Positions 37,298-49,900 of a stretch of DNA of 64,000 nt are shown piece by piece. This DNA comes from Berberis thunbergii. Taxonomy: Eukaryota > Streptophyta > Magnoliopsida > Ranunculales > Berberidaceae. The notes beneath the pieces are model-generated. The model saw only the letters and a program-made list of their open reading frames with translations. It was not told the origin of the DNA and did no database searches. Every line of letters begins with the position of its first letter. Within the stretch, counting starts at the first letter, position 1. The translations under genes were made by a program, and so were the position numbers. The stretch is taken from positions 1-64,000 of the forward strand of contig QNQO01005887.1 in assembly GCA_003290165.1 (NCBI GenBank), in the 5' to 3' direction.

Positions 37298-37900
37298 CAT
37301 CACAATGATTCTCAGCTGGAAGTGTAGGGGATGGGTTCCTTCTCTACAGTTCCTAATTTAAAGGACATCATCAAGAAGCACAACCCCTTCTTTTCTTCTT
37401 GATGGAGACTAAAACATCTGGGTAAAAAACGGATGAAATGCAGAAAGGGTCTCAATTTGCTAATGGGAATTATATGGATGTTGTAGGTTCCTCTGGAGGA
37501 CTAGCTTTCTTCTGGAGGAAGGAAGTCTCACATCACTATATATGGATGGTCCCTTTGGAAGGCTACAATGGGTTTCAAACAATACTTTGAGCATGACATT
37601 TCATTTGAACCTCATAATGGGAAAGAATTGAATTATGGAATCACAAATAGTTGGGTAACCAGGCGTTAAGGTTGTCACATCCTGATATACAATGTCAGTG
37701 GTAAGAAGAGAGGGAATGCTGCTGAATTCATTAGCCTAGACTAGGATCAGCCCTCATGGAACTTACCTAAAAAGAATCTGAATGATTGGCAGCTTCAGTT
37801 AACCAAGATAAATGGCTAAGGGATGGTTGTGACAAGAAATATTATGTTAGGGATAGATATAAGTTGATGTCTCGTACTCTCAATTTATCCACTCTTTAGC
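37298..37900 (+). pseudogene. L1 ORF2 5' relic (endonuclease region)
   Basis: A + frame reads MILSWKCRGWVPSLQFL, then PSFLLMETKTSG and DVVGSSGGLAFFWRKEV. This is the start of the plant L1 apurinic-type endonuclease (consensus 'LSWNCRGLG...LLFLMETK...GRSGGLALLW'). The catalytic Asn of the NCRG motif is Lys here, and stops occur, so it is inactive. Decay increases after about 37620. Confidence 0.7.
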
Positions 37901-38089
37901 AAAAAAATTATCACCTTCATGATTGTGCCGAGAAACACTTTTAAGAAAATTTTCAATCAATGCCCATGGCCCACAAGGCCCAAAGAAGATTTTCCCTTTA
38001 TAGTGATCATGTTGTTAGAAATCATAATCATGGTACCCACATCACCCATGTTTCCACTTTCATTTGACTACAACTTTAGGAAACACCAA

Positions 38090-38248
38090 AATATCCACTG
38101 ATGCATTCACAAATATGTAGGCGCAAAGCCTCCTCAATATTTACATATACACCATGAAGTGTACTCTCAATATCCCATTGGTGCATTCCCAAATACGAAG
38201 GCGCAAGGTCCCCCTCACTATTTACATATACACCGTGAGGTGTACTCT
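38090..38248. repeat. 81-bp tandem duplication
   Basis: Two units of about 80-81 bases, each containing TGCATTC, AGGCGCAA, TATTTACATATACACC and GTGTACTCT. Unit length equals 27 codons, so a - frame keeps a repeated LHGVYVN / PHGVYVN motif. No protein family recognised. Confidence 0.75.
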
Positions 38249-38599
38249 GATACTCATGAAACCCTACTATATCATCTTGCCAAATCACCTAAACAATGGC
38301 ATATGAAAGGAGAGACCACACCACCCTTAGCCTATGAAAATGTTTAACATCTCCTCCCAAAGAACATATCATATATAGTCATTACCCAATTAACACCACA
38401 AAGCATTAATAAAGTGATATCAAACCAGGGAAGCAATGTCAAAATGTAAAAGAACGTGGTCACTAGTTTCTAACCATGACAATAGATAGGGCACTCCTCT
38501 CGCACCTCCATCCCCATCCTAGTTAAGTTGTCCCTAATCGTGAACCCGATTCAAAGATAGCTCATAGAGATACCAATCTTTCACATAATGGTAGAAGGG

Positions 38600-40330
38600 A
38601 AATCATCCCTAGCCCTTGGAGGTCGGAACTGAGTTTGCTTCCACCGAATGTTGATATAAGTCCGCTTTCATCTCACCTCCACTTCCACTCATTCTCATTG
38701 ATGCCCTACATTGTCCACCTCCGACTCATTAAGTTCCCTTTTGAGATAGACCCATCCCAAACAGGACCCTCTTAAAAAACTATTCAACCTTTTTTACTAA
38801 GGTTTGGAGACAAAAACACCTTCCAATGGGGCTAGCCCACACCATTTGCCCAACCAAAAACAAAATTTGTCTCATTTTTCAAGAACATGGTCTACTTCTT
38901 CAAAGAGAGGAGTTTCCCTTTTTACAAACTAAACCATGACGGATGGTTAAGCAGTCAAGCATTGTAAACCCTGCAATATTTAGCTTTAATAATGATTCGA
39001 AACACCCCAACTCCCAACTCAACGGTTGAAAGTTTTGTCCCTTCTACACCACCCAATAAGAAATCCCTCACAATTTGCTCCATCACATCAAGCACAGACT
39101 TCAGCATGAATAAAAACATATGATACATGGGCTAACCTCCCTTCCAAGGTTTCAACAATCTAATAGATCTCCTTCGAATTGCATTTAGTGCCCAACAAAT
39201 ACCGACAAGGGACTTAACCACACAACCCATAATGGCAACCGCTTGGGTCATCCACTCCCATTATAGCACTATTGTGGCAGTTGATTTCCAGCCTTGATGT
39301 TGCAACAAAACGGGTGAAAAAGTGCTTTTAATTAGCCAAATAATCAAAGTTATATTATCCACGGAGAAGATTGTGCCATCTACATCTTGGAGATGAGAGA
39401 TAACGGAAACTCCTTCCCACTGAGAAACCACTAAGGCATCCTATCAGTTGTTCCAGGTTTCAGCCACACCACAAGAAAAAAGGAAAATGATAAGGGATCG
39501 CCAAGCCTAACATGTCTCACACTTCTGAAGAAATAAATGTCAGCCTCATAACCATCACGAAAAGGTGCAATTAGACAACTTCACGCTAATCCATCTCTTT
39601 CACCCAAAAATCAACCCACTGAGGCAATACTACAAGAAATCCCATTTCACAAAGCCGTTAGCTTTCTCAAAATCCAACTTGCAAAGTAAACCCCGAACAC
39701 CACTCTGACAGCCAGTGTTCTAAAAATCAATCTAGGAGGTTGGGAGCCGCTCAGGCGGGTTTTTGAAATTTTTTCTATTTTTTAATTTCAGTTCAAAAAA
39801 ATAAAAAATTAAGACTTTTTTTTAATATATTTTGCATATGTATCTTGGCATTAAATTGGAATTAATTTACATGTTATTATGCTTAACTTTTATAAATTAT
39901 AATAAATAAATTGAAAATCACCTAATCTTCTAGGCGCTAGTCCCCTGCTCGCCGCCCCCTACTGCCTAGCGTTTTTTAGAACCCTGCTGACAACGCGAAC
40001 CAATGGCTTCATTAGCCACCAATGACATCATGAATCTACCTATCTACCGCAAAGCCCTTAAAAATTCGCAGTAATACTCTTCATTAGTTAAAAAGTAATT
40101 ATTAACAAACAATATGAAAAGTAAAGTAAATTGTACATATAGCTAACTATTTTAGCTAAATCCCGAAGAACCGTCAATTTTGATAAATTGCTAAAGCTTA
40201 TGGTTGGCCTTGATTGCCCTACATTTACCAAGGTCGTATTCATTCATTCCATAAAACAAATTCCAACTCTCTTGGAAATTCATAGAACTTTTGGAATATC
40301 TTGTAGATAGTTACCACGATAAGCATATTT
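38600..40330 (-). pseudogene. L1 ORF2 relic interrupted by a hAT
   Basis: Read on -, high to low: SLVANEAIGSRCQ (about 40,000), then after the hAT at 39713-39986 CKLDFEKANGFVKWDFL (about 39,690), RWISVKLSNCTFS, a degraded RQGDPLS equivalent (VRLGDPLSFSFFL, about 39,510), GFSVGRSF and SHLQDVDGTIF (about 39,380), the decayed YADD site. This is the plant L1 RT in the correct order. The YADD motif is lost and there are many stops. The outer limits are approximate. Confidence 0.75.
39713..39986. mobile_element. Non-autonomous hAT, 274 bp, 8-bp TSD (1 mismatch)
   Basis: The ends are CAGTGTTCTAAAAATC and, reverse-complemented, CAGGGTTCTAAAAAACGC. The flanks are CTGACAGC (39705-39712) and CTGACAAC (39987-39994). 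GC-rich CTAGGCGC/GCCTAGCG motifs near the ends surround an AT-rich centre. It splits an L1 RT frame. Confidence 0.82.
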
Positions 40331-41090
40331 GTGAGCACTTGTCCAACCCTGCCATGGAATGAATCTTATCTCAAACCATGGTCCACATGAATCTTATCAT
40401 ACTTGATGGGAGGGCTACATCAGCCATCTTTGCGAATACAAAAAAAGTTGAGAAACCATCAACTCTTATTGCCCTTTCGGACCTACTTGTCTATCAAAAG
40501 CACATCCTCTAACAAATAGAAAAGAGAGGCAAACTCAAATACCTCCATAATGAATTGATGACTCCCACACGGTTAATATCCCATGCAATTCCACGCAATG
40601 GAGTTGTTACCAATAAGCTAAGCTCCATTACTCAAAACTTAGGAACTACTTTTCGGGGTTAAGTCCCTCGTACATCTTGCTTTGACTTTATCGCCTCTAC
40701 CCAAAGCTATCACATTTCCAAGAAGAAAACTTTTTTGAAATTTAGGATACTCTTGGACACGACGGACGCTTAGGATGTCTAAGAAGCCAATTCAACCCAT
40801 ACTTTGATGATTCTATTTCCTTTTCAACATCATACCTCTCATGCCATAAATCCCCGGCCACTTACCCTAAGATGGTTGATAAATTCGGAGATATACTAAT
40901 GAGAAGCAATTAAAATTTGATCAAACAATTTAACCAAATCGCCACCACTTCCATAAATGGGCTTAGATATCAAGTTAGAACAATTGAATTCTCAAACCAC
41001 TAGCAACTTCAATTCAAGGTGTGAAAGCCATTGTCCTCATCAAAAGCAAACACAAGATATATTTCTCAGCAACCTTTCACTTTTTTGAGA

Positions 41091-41170
41091 AACGAAGTTC
41101 AACATACTAAAAAGGGGAGAAGGACACAAAAACGAAGTTCAACATACTAAAAAGGGGAGAAGGACACAAA
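41091..41170. repeat. Perfect 40-bp tandem duplication
   Basis: Two identical adjacent 40-base units, each starting AACGAAGTTCAACATAC and ending AAGGACACAAA. Perfect identity in otherwise decayed L1 sequence implies a recent event or an assembly artefact. Confidence 0.9.
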
Positions 41171-42010
41171 GTATATAGGCATGGGAGTCAGAACACTTCT
41201 CATGAAAATTAGCATCCCAACCTGGAAAGAGAATTTGCCCTTCAAGTTAGCCAATCTCCTACCCACTAGATTTACCACGAGATCGCACAAACGTTTGCAC
41301 ATGTTCATGGCTCCCAAAGGAAACACCAAATAAATAATCAACAATAAACCTACTTATAGCAACCCGAGGTCGCTAAAATCTAAACCACTTCTAGTTTCGT
41401 CCAAACCACACGGGCTGTTTTTTATCTCACTTCCTATTTTACATTAAGAAACCTATAAGATGAGAAATGATAGAACTTGAAGTTTCTCATCATCCAAAAA
41501 GAGTAAAGTGACATTGTAAAACTAAAGTTGAGCAACTCTATGACCATTGGGTGCTTCCGAAACCCATACTAACTCTGCCCATTTGCCGACCAAAATACTA
41601 AGGGCCTCACCAACAATAGTGAGCAACAAATGAGGCATGAGACCACCCTAATCAATTCGCTTGAAGATCTAGGATCCTGAAGAAACCTCCAAGAGCACCA
41701 CCTTTCAACAATAGAAAAATGGACACTAGAGAGATGCGACTTTGCCCAACCCATGCACTAGCCCATACACCAAACCACAAAGTGCAAGTTTAAGTGGCCA
41801 TATGGCTTTTTCTAAAATCGACCTTACAAAGTAGCCATTCAAGAGTAAAAACTAATGCATTGGCCACAACACGCTAGGAATTTGTCGGTCCTTCACCAAC
41901 GCAACCTATGCTAGACAATTTGTCCTCATACACTCTAAGCACTATATCAAACTCCTCAGACAAACCGCTTTGTCCTCTCAACACCATATCAACCTCCTAG
42001 CCATAGCTTC
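41147..42010 (-). pseudogene. Second L1 ORF2 relic
   Basis: Read on -: KVDFRKSHM (about 41,810; the KIDFEKAYDHV motif), LSSVHFSIVERWCSWRFLQD (about 41,720) and later VFPLGAMNMCKRLCDL, GRRLANLKGKFSFQVGMLIF and MRSVLTPMPIYFVS (41,340-41,150; the 'RLASWKGR.LSLGGR..LI..VL...P.Y..S' block). It holds the part of RT that should follow the relic at lower coordinates, so it is a separate insertion. Confidence 0.7.
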
Positions 42011-42839
42011 GGCAAAAATCATGTATATCGCATTTATAACACTTCACTAGGGTTTAGGAATAATATGCCCCAAGTATACTTGTACATGTCTATTTCATTG
42101 AATGGTTGATATAATTGTGCTATTCTCATTTTTTATTTTTTAATAGTTTTTAGCATTCCATCAATTGCATTGAAAATAAAATTGAGGCATAGTTTTGTGA
42201 AGCTCCTCATTTCCGCCTCACACCTCAATAAAGGTTATTTTCCAGATGCCCAATTAAGTCTTTTGAACCTTGCTAATGAGCAGGAACAACTCTCCATTTT
42301 CGGGAATCAAGTTGGTGAAGTGTGTACTAAGTCTCCCCTCAGAAAACAACAATCTTTAAGCTCGAAGATAAAGAACTCCCAATTTTCTTGCAAAAACCAA
42401 GACGATTGTGGATGTAATCGTTATCAACCATTAATACACACACACATATATATAGAAATTTTCCCGAAAACATCTACAATTATTTAGTATAAAAGAATTA
42501 CCTAAAATAGGTCTATACATACGTAGATAAAACTTTATGGATTGAATTCTAGGTTTTGTTATAGCTAAAACAGGCATTGAGTTGGAATCTCAAGCCCATT
42601 TCAGTTGATTCCTACATTGTTTCCTATTGATTCCTCATCAAACTATGACTACCCTTTTCAATTTTCACACAAAATTTATGTTATACTTTCTTGAACTCTT
42701 AAATGTTTTTTTGATTACTCTTTTACAATTGTCGAACTTTATTATAAGCGTCCCTGCTAACACGCAAGTTATTAGATGTATCTCTTTCATATGCCAAATG
42801 CAACATCTTTCACATGCCAAAGTAGGTGTTTGATACATC

Positions 42840-44160
42840 GGAAGGAGAGACGGTGAAGGTTTTATTTTGTGTGGTGGGAAGGGTGACTAGTGTCCATACA
42901 TTAAATTGGGATCGTGTTTTGAAAGGAGTTGGGAGGTTCGGGGCATCCGATTGCCTATGTTGTCTTGGGCGCAGAACGCTGCAAGGCGCCAAGGAGGTTT
43001 CCTAGCCCCCACCCCCCGTGGGGCCTTGGCGACGCCTCGAGAGTGCCTTAAGGCACCTCTAACAACAAAACTCTGCTGGAGAAAAAAATTTATCCCCGAG
43101 CAAACTTCATCAAATCATTTTAGTTAGTAACTTAGATAGTTATAAACTAATTAATGATTTAAACTAACTTAACTTTTTTTTGTTTTTTATTAAGAACGAA
43201 AGTAGCATTAGCGCCCCAACACCTAGGCAGAGCGCAATGGCGGTCTAAGGTACTAAAAAGTGTTTTAAGTAGAGGCTAGCATGAGGCGGGGCAACTTTGA
43301 AAAACATGGCACTTCGGTGGCACCCCTGACAACATGACAACATAACTGATTGCCTCAACTCATGAACAAAATTCTTATGTGCAAGTTGTTGTAAAGGTAT
43401 GGAGTGTGCACGCTTCCTAAGGATTCTTCAGGAAACATAATTTCTTTTGAATGGTGGAAGTGGATTCGGGTAGAATTCACAAGTTATATTTCAGTGATAA
43501 ATGGGTGGGGAATGAGCTTTTCATATCTTGTTTCCCTAGGCTCTATTCCCTAGGATGGGATTCTAACACATGGAAAATGGTATATGCCATCATGGCATCT
43601 TGACTTGCATTGGAGCATCCCTTTCAAGGAGTTGAGTGAGTTTACTAGTATGTCCAATTTCTTGGAAGCATGCACTTTGGGATGTGTGGTGAGATATTTT
43701 CGTTGAACTCTAACTTCAAGCTTTCAAGCTTTTGGCAAGTCATCTCTTGGTACTATAAGTCTATAGCAACTCTTTGGTTAAGTCTGAGTTGAATAGCTTT
43801 CTTTGCGTGTGAGTTGCTTTCTTTATGTGGACGCTGGTTTGGGGCAATGTCCAACAAATCAAGTCCTTTGACCAAGAGGCAAACAAATTGATGTTGATTT
43901 AGTGTTGCTTCTTCCGAGAGAAGTTCTCACTTCCTTTGTTGATGATGGGATAAGAGATTTTGAATAATTTTATGTCCTTGTTTAGGTCATTGTGGGTGGC
44001 CACTGATTCCATTGAATCCTTTTTAATGAGTTGGAATGCTCCCTTTCAATATCCAAATAAACAGGAATTCCTATGGATGTTAGTCCAGTGCTCAAGGATA
44101 TAGTGGATAGCTAGAATCTTCAAAAACAAATTTGCGGAGTTCAAAATCGTGATGATGAAT
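42840..44160 (+). pseudogene. L1 ORF2 3' relic interrupted by a hAT
   Basis: On +, before the hAT: VHTLNWDRVLKGVGRFGASD (about 42,890; cf. 'VNWE.VC.PK..GGLG'). After it come SGFGRIHKLYFSDKWVGNEL and FISCFPRLYSL (about 43,460-43,560; cf. 'GNG..I.FW.D.W.G...L...FP.L'). The rest is decayed. Could once have belonged with the endonuclease piece at 37298, but 5 kb of opposite-strand L1 now lies between. Confidence 0.65.
42955..43345. mobile_element. Non-autonomous hAT, 391 bp, 8-bp TSD (1 mismatch)
   Basis: The left end is CTATGTTGTCTTGGGCGC and the right end reverse-complements to TTATGTTGTCATGTTGTCAG, with a short internal repeat of TGTTGTCA. The flanks are CCGATTGC (42947-42954) and CTGATTGC (43346-43353). 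GC-rich near both ends (GGCGCC, CCTAGGCAGAGCGC). Same family as 31474-31829. Confidence 0.7.
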
Positions 44161-44299
44161 TGTATCTTTTTTTTATCAATAAAACAGCAGCCTATTATTA
44201 ATATAAATAAATAAATAAACAAAGAAGAATACAAAGCCTGTGAATGAGAAGATCAACGAGCTACCCCACACAAGAAGCCCCCAAAGCAAACCCTACAGC

Positions 44300-44600
44300 T
44301 TACATATAAGTTACTACCCCAACTGAAAATATAAACATGGAAAGGCTGATTAGTGATGATACCCCATTGTTTTCCCAATGCCACACTAAAGCCTCGATGG
44401 AATTGATGATGGAAGAGATATCTTTTTGTTTTCCGTTAAAATTCTGAGGTTTCTCTCCTTCCAGATGACCCATATGGTAGCAAGAAGTACTTTGTCTCAT
44501 AGCCAAGTTCCCCTTAAGGGAAAAACTACGTCTACTCCAAGTGACACCCAGTGAAGGAGGTTGGTGGCTGAGTGAGGGGAAGTATTAGCCTCATAGTCAT
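44300..44600 (-). pseudogene. L1 extreme 3' coding relic
   Basis: Read on -: a frame with STSCYHMGHLEGEKPQNF (in the neighbouring frame ATIWVIWKERN) and SIEALVWHWEN. This matches the tail of plant L1 ORF2, where zf-RVT is followed by 'W.IWKERN.R.F'. A frameshift separates the halves. Confidence 0.6.
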
Positions 44601-46400
44601 ATCATTATTTAAAGGCATCTATTTTTAACTCTCTAAGTGTAAGTTGGCATTCCATATGGTATTGTAATTTTTCAATTTCCATATACATATAACATAGAAA
44701 ATGGATTCAGATTTCATTAATATTTTCATCAATATTATTGAACCTTTCAATAATTCCAATTTTTTTCTATTTTACCAGCATAAACAAAACACAACAATCC
44801 ATTCCGAACATGGTGGTGAAGTCTATGCACAGTGCATGCATACCAACCTCAGGCTAGTATACGTGGATTAGAATAGAAGAAGACAAATTTATAGATTCTA
44901 CCGATAGTTAAAATCAGATAAACATAAATAGTATCCAAAAATAGCATCCGAAATGCCACTTTCAGAGTTTCAAGTTATTGAGCTCTCATGAAATTCCCAC
45001 TGGCCAGAGAACAATAACAACAGCTTATTGAGCTGGAGAACAATAGTAAGAAGTTATTGAGCCCTCATGAAATTCTCAGGAAATAAGGTCTTGGAGCCAA
45101 AAAACCCTGAACTCAACCTGAAAGGAACACATATCCTACAAAAACCCCATAACACCCATTACAATGCAATCTCTAGAAACGATAGATAGCTCAAAGACCC
45201 GCCTATTCCTCTCTTTGCACAGCACTCATGCAACAGAGACTCTCTTACTAAAGGAGTTCGAGGTATGAACTATGAGGTAGTTTCATAACTCACAAAGACG
45301 CTCTTGCTTTCTTTTATCTACTTCTACCATGATTAGTTAATGACTTGCATAATAATGGGTGCTTCTCCCACAAGCAATTTTCACAATTACCATGCTATGC
45401 CTAAATTCCTTCTGGTCTACCCATTCCAAACTTCATTTATGACTAAAAAAATAAAGAACAAGGTCGGTAATAGATCAAAGGAAGAAAAGGCATTTCAAAC
45501 ACCAAATAAGTTTCAGAAGACCAAATATTGCACGGCAAACAATTTTTTCAAGGGTCTTTTAAAAGTTATTCTGAGATAACAGGGATTTAAAGTTCTTTGA
45601 GATGCAGATACCGCTAAAAGATTTTTTTTTTTTTTACTTTTATTGAATATAATTTATGCTCGTCTTTTGTTTGAAATTTCCACTATAACAAATTTAGCTT
45701 CGCCGTACTAAGTGTTAAAGTCAATAAAATGATCACAAAGAAGACCCAGAAAACTAATATACATCATGATAAAGCAATGAAGTGAATAGTATCTACCCAT
45801 AAAATAATGAAAACATCCAGTTCGAGTTACTCAATATCAATCAAATAAAAACATACGCACTGGCAACCCCTAGTAACTTTCTGAGAATTTCTGTTAGTCT
45901 TGACACTATACTATGGCGATAACTGGTGGTATTGATGTCATGAAATTCTACTCAGGAATAACAAACTGTTTGTGTGTATCCGCCTACCACTTGCTAAACG
46001 CGACAGAACATACCAGGGAATCTGCTGCGACCTATTGCTAAAATGTTACTGTGGAATAACTAACAAAACCGAAAGGTTTGCCTGAGCAAACAGTACTATC
46101 TTGTAAAAAGTGACCCAGTTCAAGTCAGTGTGTAAGGTTAAGAGTTACAAGGACAAATACAGCCAAGAGCAAAACTGATAAGCATAAAGAGAAGGGACAA
46201 AAACATTGTCCAGTGTGATTCTTAACCATTGCACAAATAAATATATTAAACAACTTCAGGCAGGCCCTTTTCGCTAAAATTGCAGCATTTTGGACAAAGT
46301 TACCAGGTAATATATGCCAACACAAAGCAATTATCAATGTCTCCGCATTCAAATTGTCATTCAGATCAGAAGACACAAAGACTAAGAGTTTAATCATAAC
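44601..46400. other. Intergenic, probably up to the HUA2-type 3' end
   Basis: AT-rich sequence without domains; poly-T at about 45617-45635. The true 3' end of the HUA2-type transcript probably falls between 46000 and 46600 but cannot be fixed here. Confidence 0.4.
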
Positions 46401-46664
46401 AGTTGCTAAGTTGTGAACTCAATCCTGATAGAATGTATAGGTAATAAGTTAAAGAAGCTAATAGCATTTTTCTCCTTGAGTCAAAATGGCTTACACTAAG
46501 AACCAAAATGTCCGCGGTATGATGCAATCAGGGAAAATACTATATACACATTGCATTGAGAGCCTCTGCCGGATGATTGTCGTCTAGTGTAGCTGCCTGC
46601 TCTTGACTATAAACCAATTTTGTTTTTCTATAAAGCAATATGCCCACTTGGCTGCCCTACATGA

Positions 46665-46920
46665 CTGAAAAGAAACAAAGAAGAATATTTAGTTCGACAT
46701 GAAACAAGAAAGAAATCAAGTTCATTAATCATAAGCTGTCATCAAAACTCAAAATGGTTCCAATTTGGGCATCCAGGAAAACAGCAAGCCTCAGCAATTT
46801 AATTTATTGGCTACGACTACTATTATACCACTGATACTAGGTCTCCTCGAGTACAAGAAGTAAAACAACAAAAAATCGACCAACTACGTTGGTGAATCAA
46901 CTTTCAAGGTAGAAACTCAC
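46665..46920 (-). other. Intron in the 3' UTR of the HUA2-type gene
   Basis: Just 35 bases after the stop codon a strong donor (GTGAGT, 46920 downward) appears, and a pyrimidine-rich acceptor (TTTCTTTTCAG) ends at 46665. UTR sequence would resume at 46664. Such a UTR intron close to the stop codon is compatible with escape from nonsense-mediated decay (within 50 bases). Inferred from splice-site strength only. Confidence 0.55.
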
Positions 46921-46955
46921 TGTGATTCTTAAATACAGCGACTCCATCATGATTC

Positions 46956-49900
46956 TTAAGCTGGTCTCCAACAATTATGAGAAGCAATGTCTGGTCGACA
47001 AGGTGGCATATGAGGAACTCCACGACCTGGAGGAATAACAAACATGAGGTTGTTCACGGCTTACAGTTGACACTCAATTGCCATAAATACCCAAGCCTAA
47101 AATGAAAGGTCACCTGGAATTGGAGCTCCAGATGCTAAAGGATGGGCAGGATGTTGGAAAATCATATTATTAGGGGGTGGTCTCTCAACATGTTGCCTGA
47201 AGAAACCTGCAAGCATAAGATTGTCAATATAAGCAGTTTAGAAACATGCATACTACCCAGGTAAAATTCAAAGAACTGTGCAAGACATGACTTACAAATC
47301 ACAATGGTTAATCCTTTCCATGATAAAGACGTTATGAAAGATGATCATCATTCTAGAATGGAGTGACAACAAATAGCATCATTTAAAGTCAAAATTTAAA
47401 ACAAATATATTATTGATGCCCGTTCGTATATCATACAACAATGAACAATGGCACCTTAAGAAGAATGCTATGATTGAACAATGCTACTATAGGAGCAGTG
47501 TTGTTAAGGCGGACGCCTCAGGCGCGCCTCGAGGCGTTTTGGCAAAGAGAATCCTCAAAATGAGGCGAGGCGGAGCAGTGAAGTGAGGAGTCCGCCTCGG
47601 ACAGCCTCAGACCGCCTCGGGCCGCCTCAACCCATTTACAGCTTAAAAACCAAAAGCCTATTGCAGCCCACTTGTCTTTTAAGGTTAAAAGGGGGTATTT
47701 AGAGTTTTAGACAAGAAAACGACTCCTTGGGGGACTATTGTTGCTGTTGTGTGTGTTCTTCTCCTTCTAATCAGGTTCCTCTTCTTCAAATTAGGTGTTG
47801 CCTCTTTCATATCAGGATATTTCCTCTCTTCTTCCTCTTTTCTCTTCTTCTTCCCTCTCCTTCCTGTGTTTTTTTATATGATCTGTTCTGCAGCTTTTTT
47901 TTAATGATCTGTTCTACTCTTTTTTATATCATCTGTTCTACTCCTTTTTTTAATGATCTGTTATGTGTTTTTTTATATGATTTGTTCTGCTGCGTTTTTT
48001 TTTCACAATAAACAATAATAAGTAATATTTCAGTGTATGGATCGTAATATTTTAGTATATGGATCGAAATTTGGTGCAAATTTTCAAAGTTAAACCAATG
48101 AGACCTGTTGGGCGATGCCTCACCAAATTGCAATTTTTCAAACACTATTTCAAATTCAACCATTAATTTTCCAAACACTGTTTCAAATTTCCAAAGTTAA
48201 ACCAATGAGAAGTTGATGAACTAGTTTACATTATGCTTTGATGTTTTTCTTGTTTGTTTCTTTTTTAGTGATTTAGTGGATAGGCAAGTTAAGTACACGT
48301 ATGTAGTGCACATTTTTGCTATGCTATGCAACTTTATTATGTTTCCATTTCAATTCTAAATAGTTGTATGACTTTTTGTACATATTGGCACATGCAAGTT
48401 ATCAAAATGATGATGAATATTACTTATCTACATGCATTTCAATTTATTATAGTAAAATATCTTTAAAAAATGTTAAAGACCGCCTCAGTGAAGTGAGGTG
48501 TCCGCCTCGCCTCTGAGGCGTTTTCAAGCTCATCCGCCTCCCCGCCGCCTTAACTACACTGTATAGGAGGAATATATTTATACCATACAATAGGAACAAG
48601 GTAGTTTGATTCGACCTCCTCTTCTCAAACTCAACTCCTCACCTATGAATAACTCTCTAAGGATGCTCATCCCAAGGGTTACTCTCTAACAGTTACTGTG
48701 ATGAAGCCACCTCTCTACCACCCCACCCCACCCCACGCCCCCCGCGTGCGCTCATAATGATATTTAGAAGCAATGATCTCTCTCCACATGCTACCTTATT
48801 CCTTTAAAACCTCCAAAGATACTTTCCCATGGATTTATATTCGTAGCAATGAAAGGTCTAAGCCTAAGATCTCCAAATTTCCAGGGTAGCATACAAACTC
48901 CCGTCTACGGATGTGAAAGTAGTGGTTCTCTGAAGAACCATGCAATATGAGTCATTGATCAACAAGTATCTTCCACTGATTATGATAGATTCGGACTAAC
49001 TAACAATGAAAATAAACAAAGCGCAATAAACGGAAATAACGATAAACCAAATAAACTAACAAATGAAAAAACTTTCATTCAATCAACCAACCAACTAACA
49101 ATGGGCAGCCTATGCCTTATTTATAATTATCCGACCCTCTTAAACAAACCCTAAACCTAATAGGAAACAATTGTGAGAATCCTAATTGAAATCCCTATTA
49201 CAAAAATAATAGAATTGTCTAATATTACTAAAGTACTCGTATTCCTAATATTAATAAATATGCTAATTCTATCAGATTAACAACGAAGTAAAAGAGAAGA
49301 CATGACTCACAACCAAATAGCAGCTATACAACAAACCAAGCACATTTACTTTATCTTTGTGAAGTAATTGATTTTCCATCAACGACGAAGTTTGTAATGA
49401 AAAATGTTAGGGTCAAAGTCAACTGAGTAAACAAATAGTGTGTGAGAAAAACATAAAATGTAGATATTATAATGTGTGAGGATTCTATGTAGGGAGAACG
49501 TCGCAGTAACTTGAATAAGGTCTTGAGATATGACCTAGGTTGCGTCAATCGGTTTTCGAGCCAAGGATGAAGGAATAGGATAACTCGCCCCAATAGAAAT
49601 TTGAACCCGAATAGGGGAAAAGAGAATATGCAACTAAAGGGAGGACAAAGTAAATAGTACAAGAGTTGAGAGATTATGGTGTTAGTCCTTCAAATCTACA
49701 CAAGGAGTAACTTGCCTATATTCAAAGATGGTGCAACACATACAAGTGGCCTTAATAAGGCGTGGTTGACAACCACCAGAACAAATTCATGACGATCTCA
49801 TTCAACTACATCTTCCATTCCTCAGGCATAACAAACCAAGTGTCTATGTGGAGCCGAACATGTGCTTAACTTATCGACAAAGATTACATCAACAACCCCC

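Noticed and set aside
6361..46956. A ClpP2-type gene between the LysM and HUA2 genes, as recalled for Arabidopsis
   Set aside because: No ClpP motifs were seen on either strand.
47727..48011. Cys/Phe/Leu-rich frame resembling a small secreted or membrane protein
   Set aside because: Arises from pyrimidine-rich imperfect tandem repeats in a hAT element.
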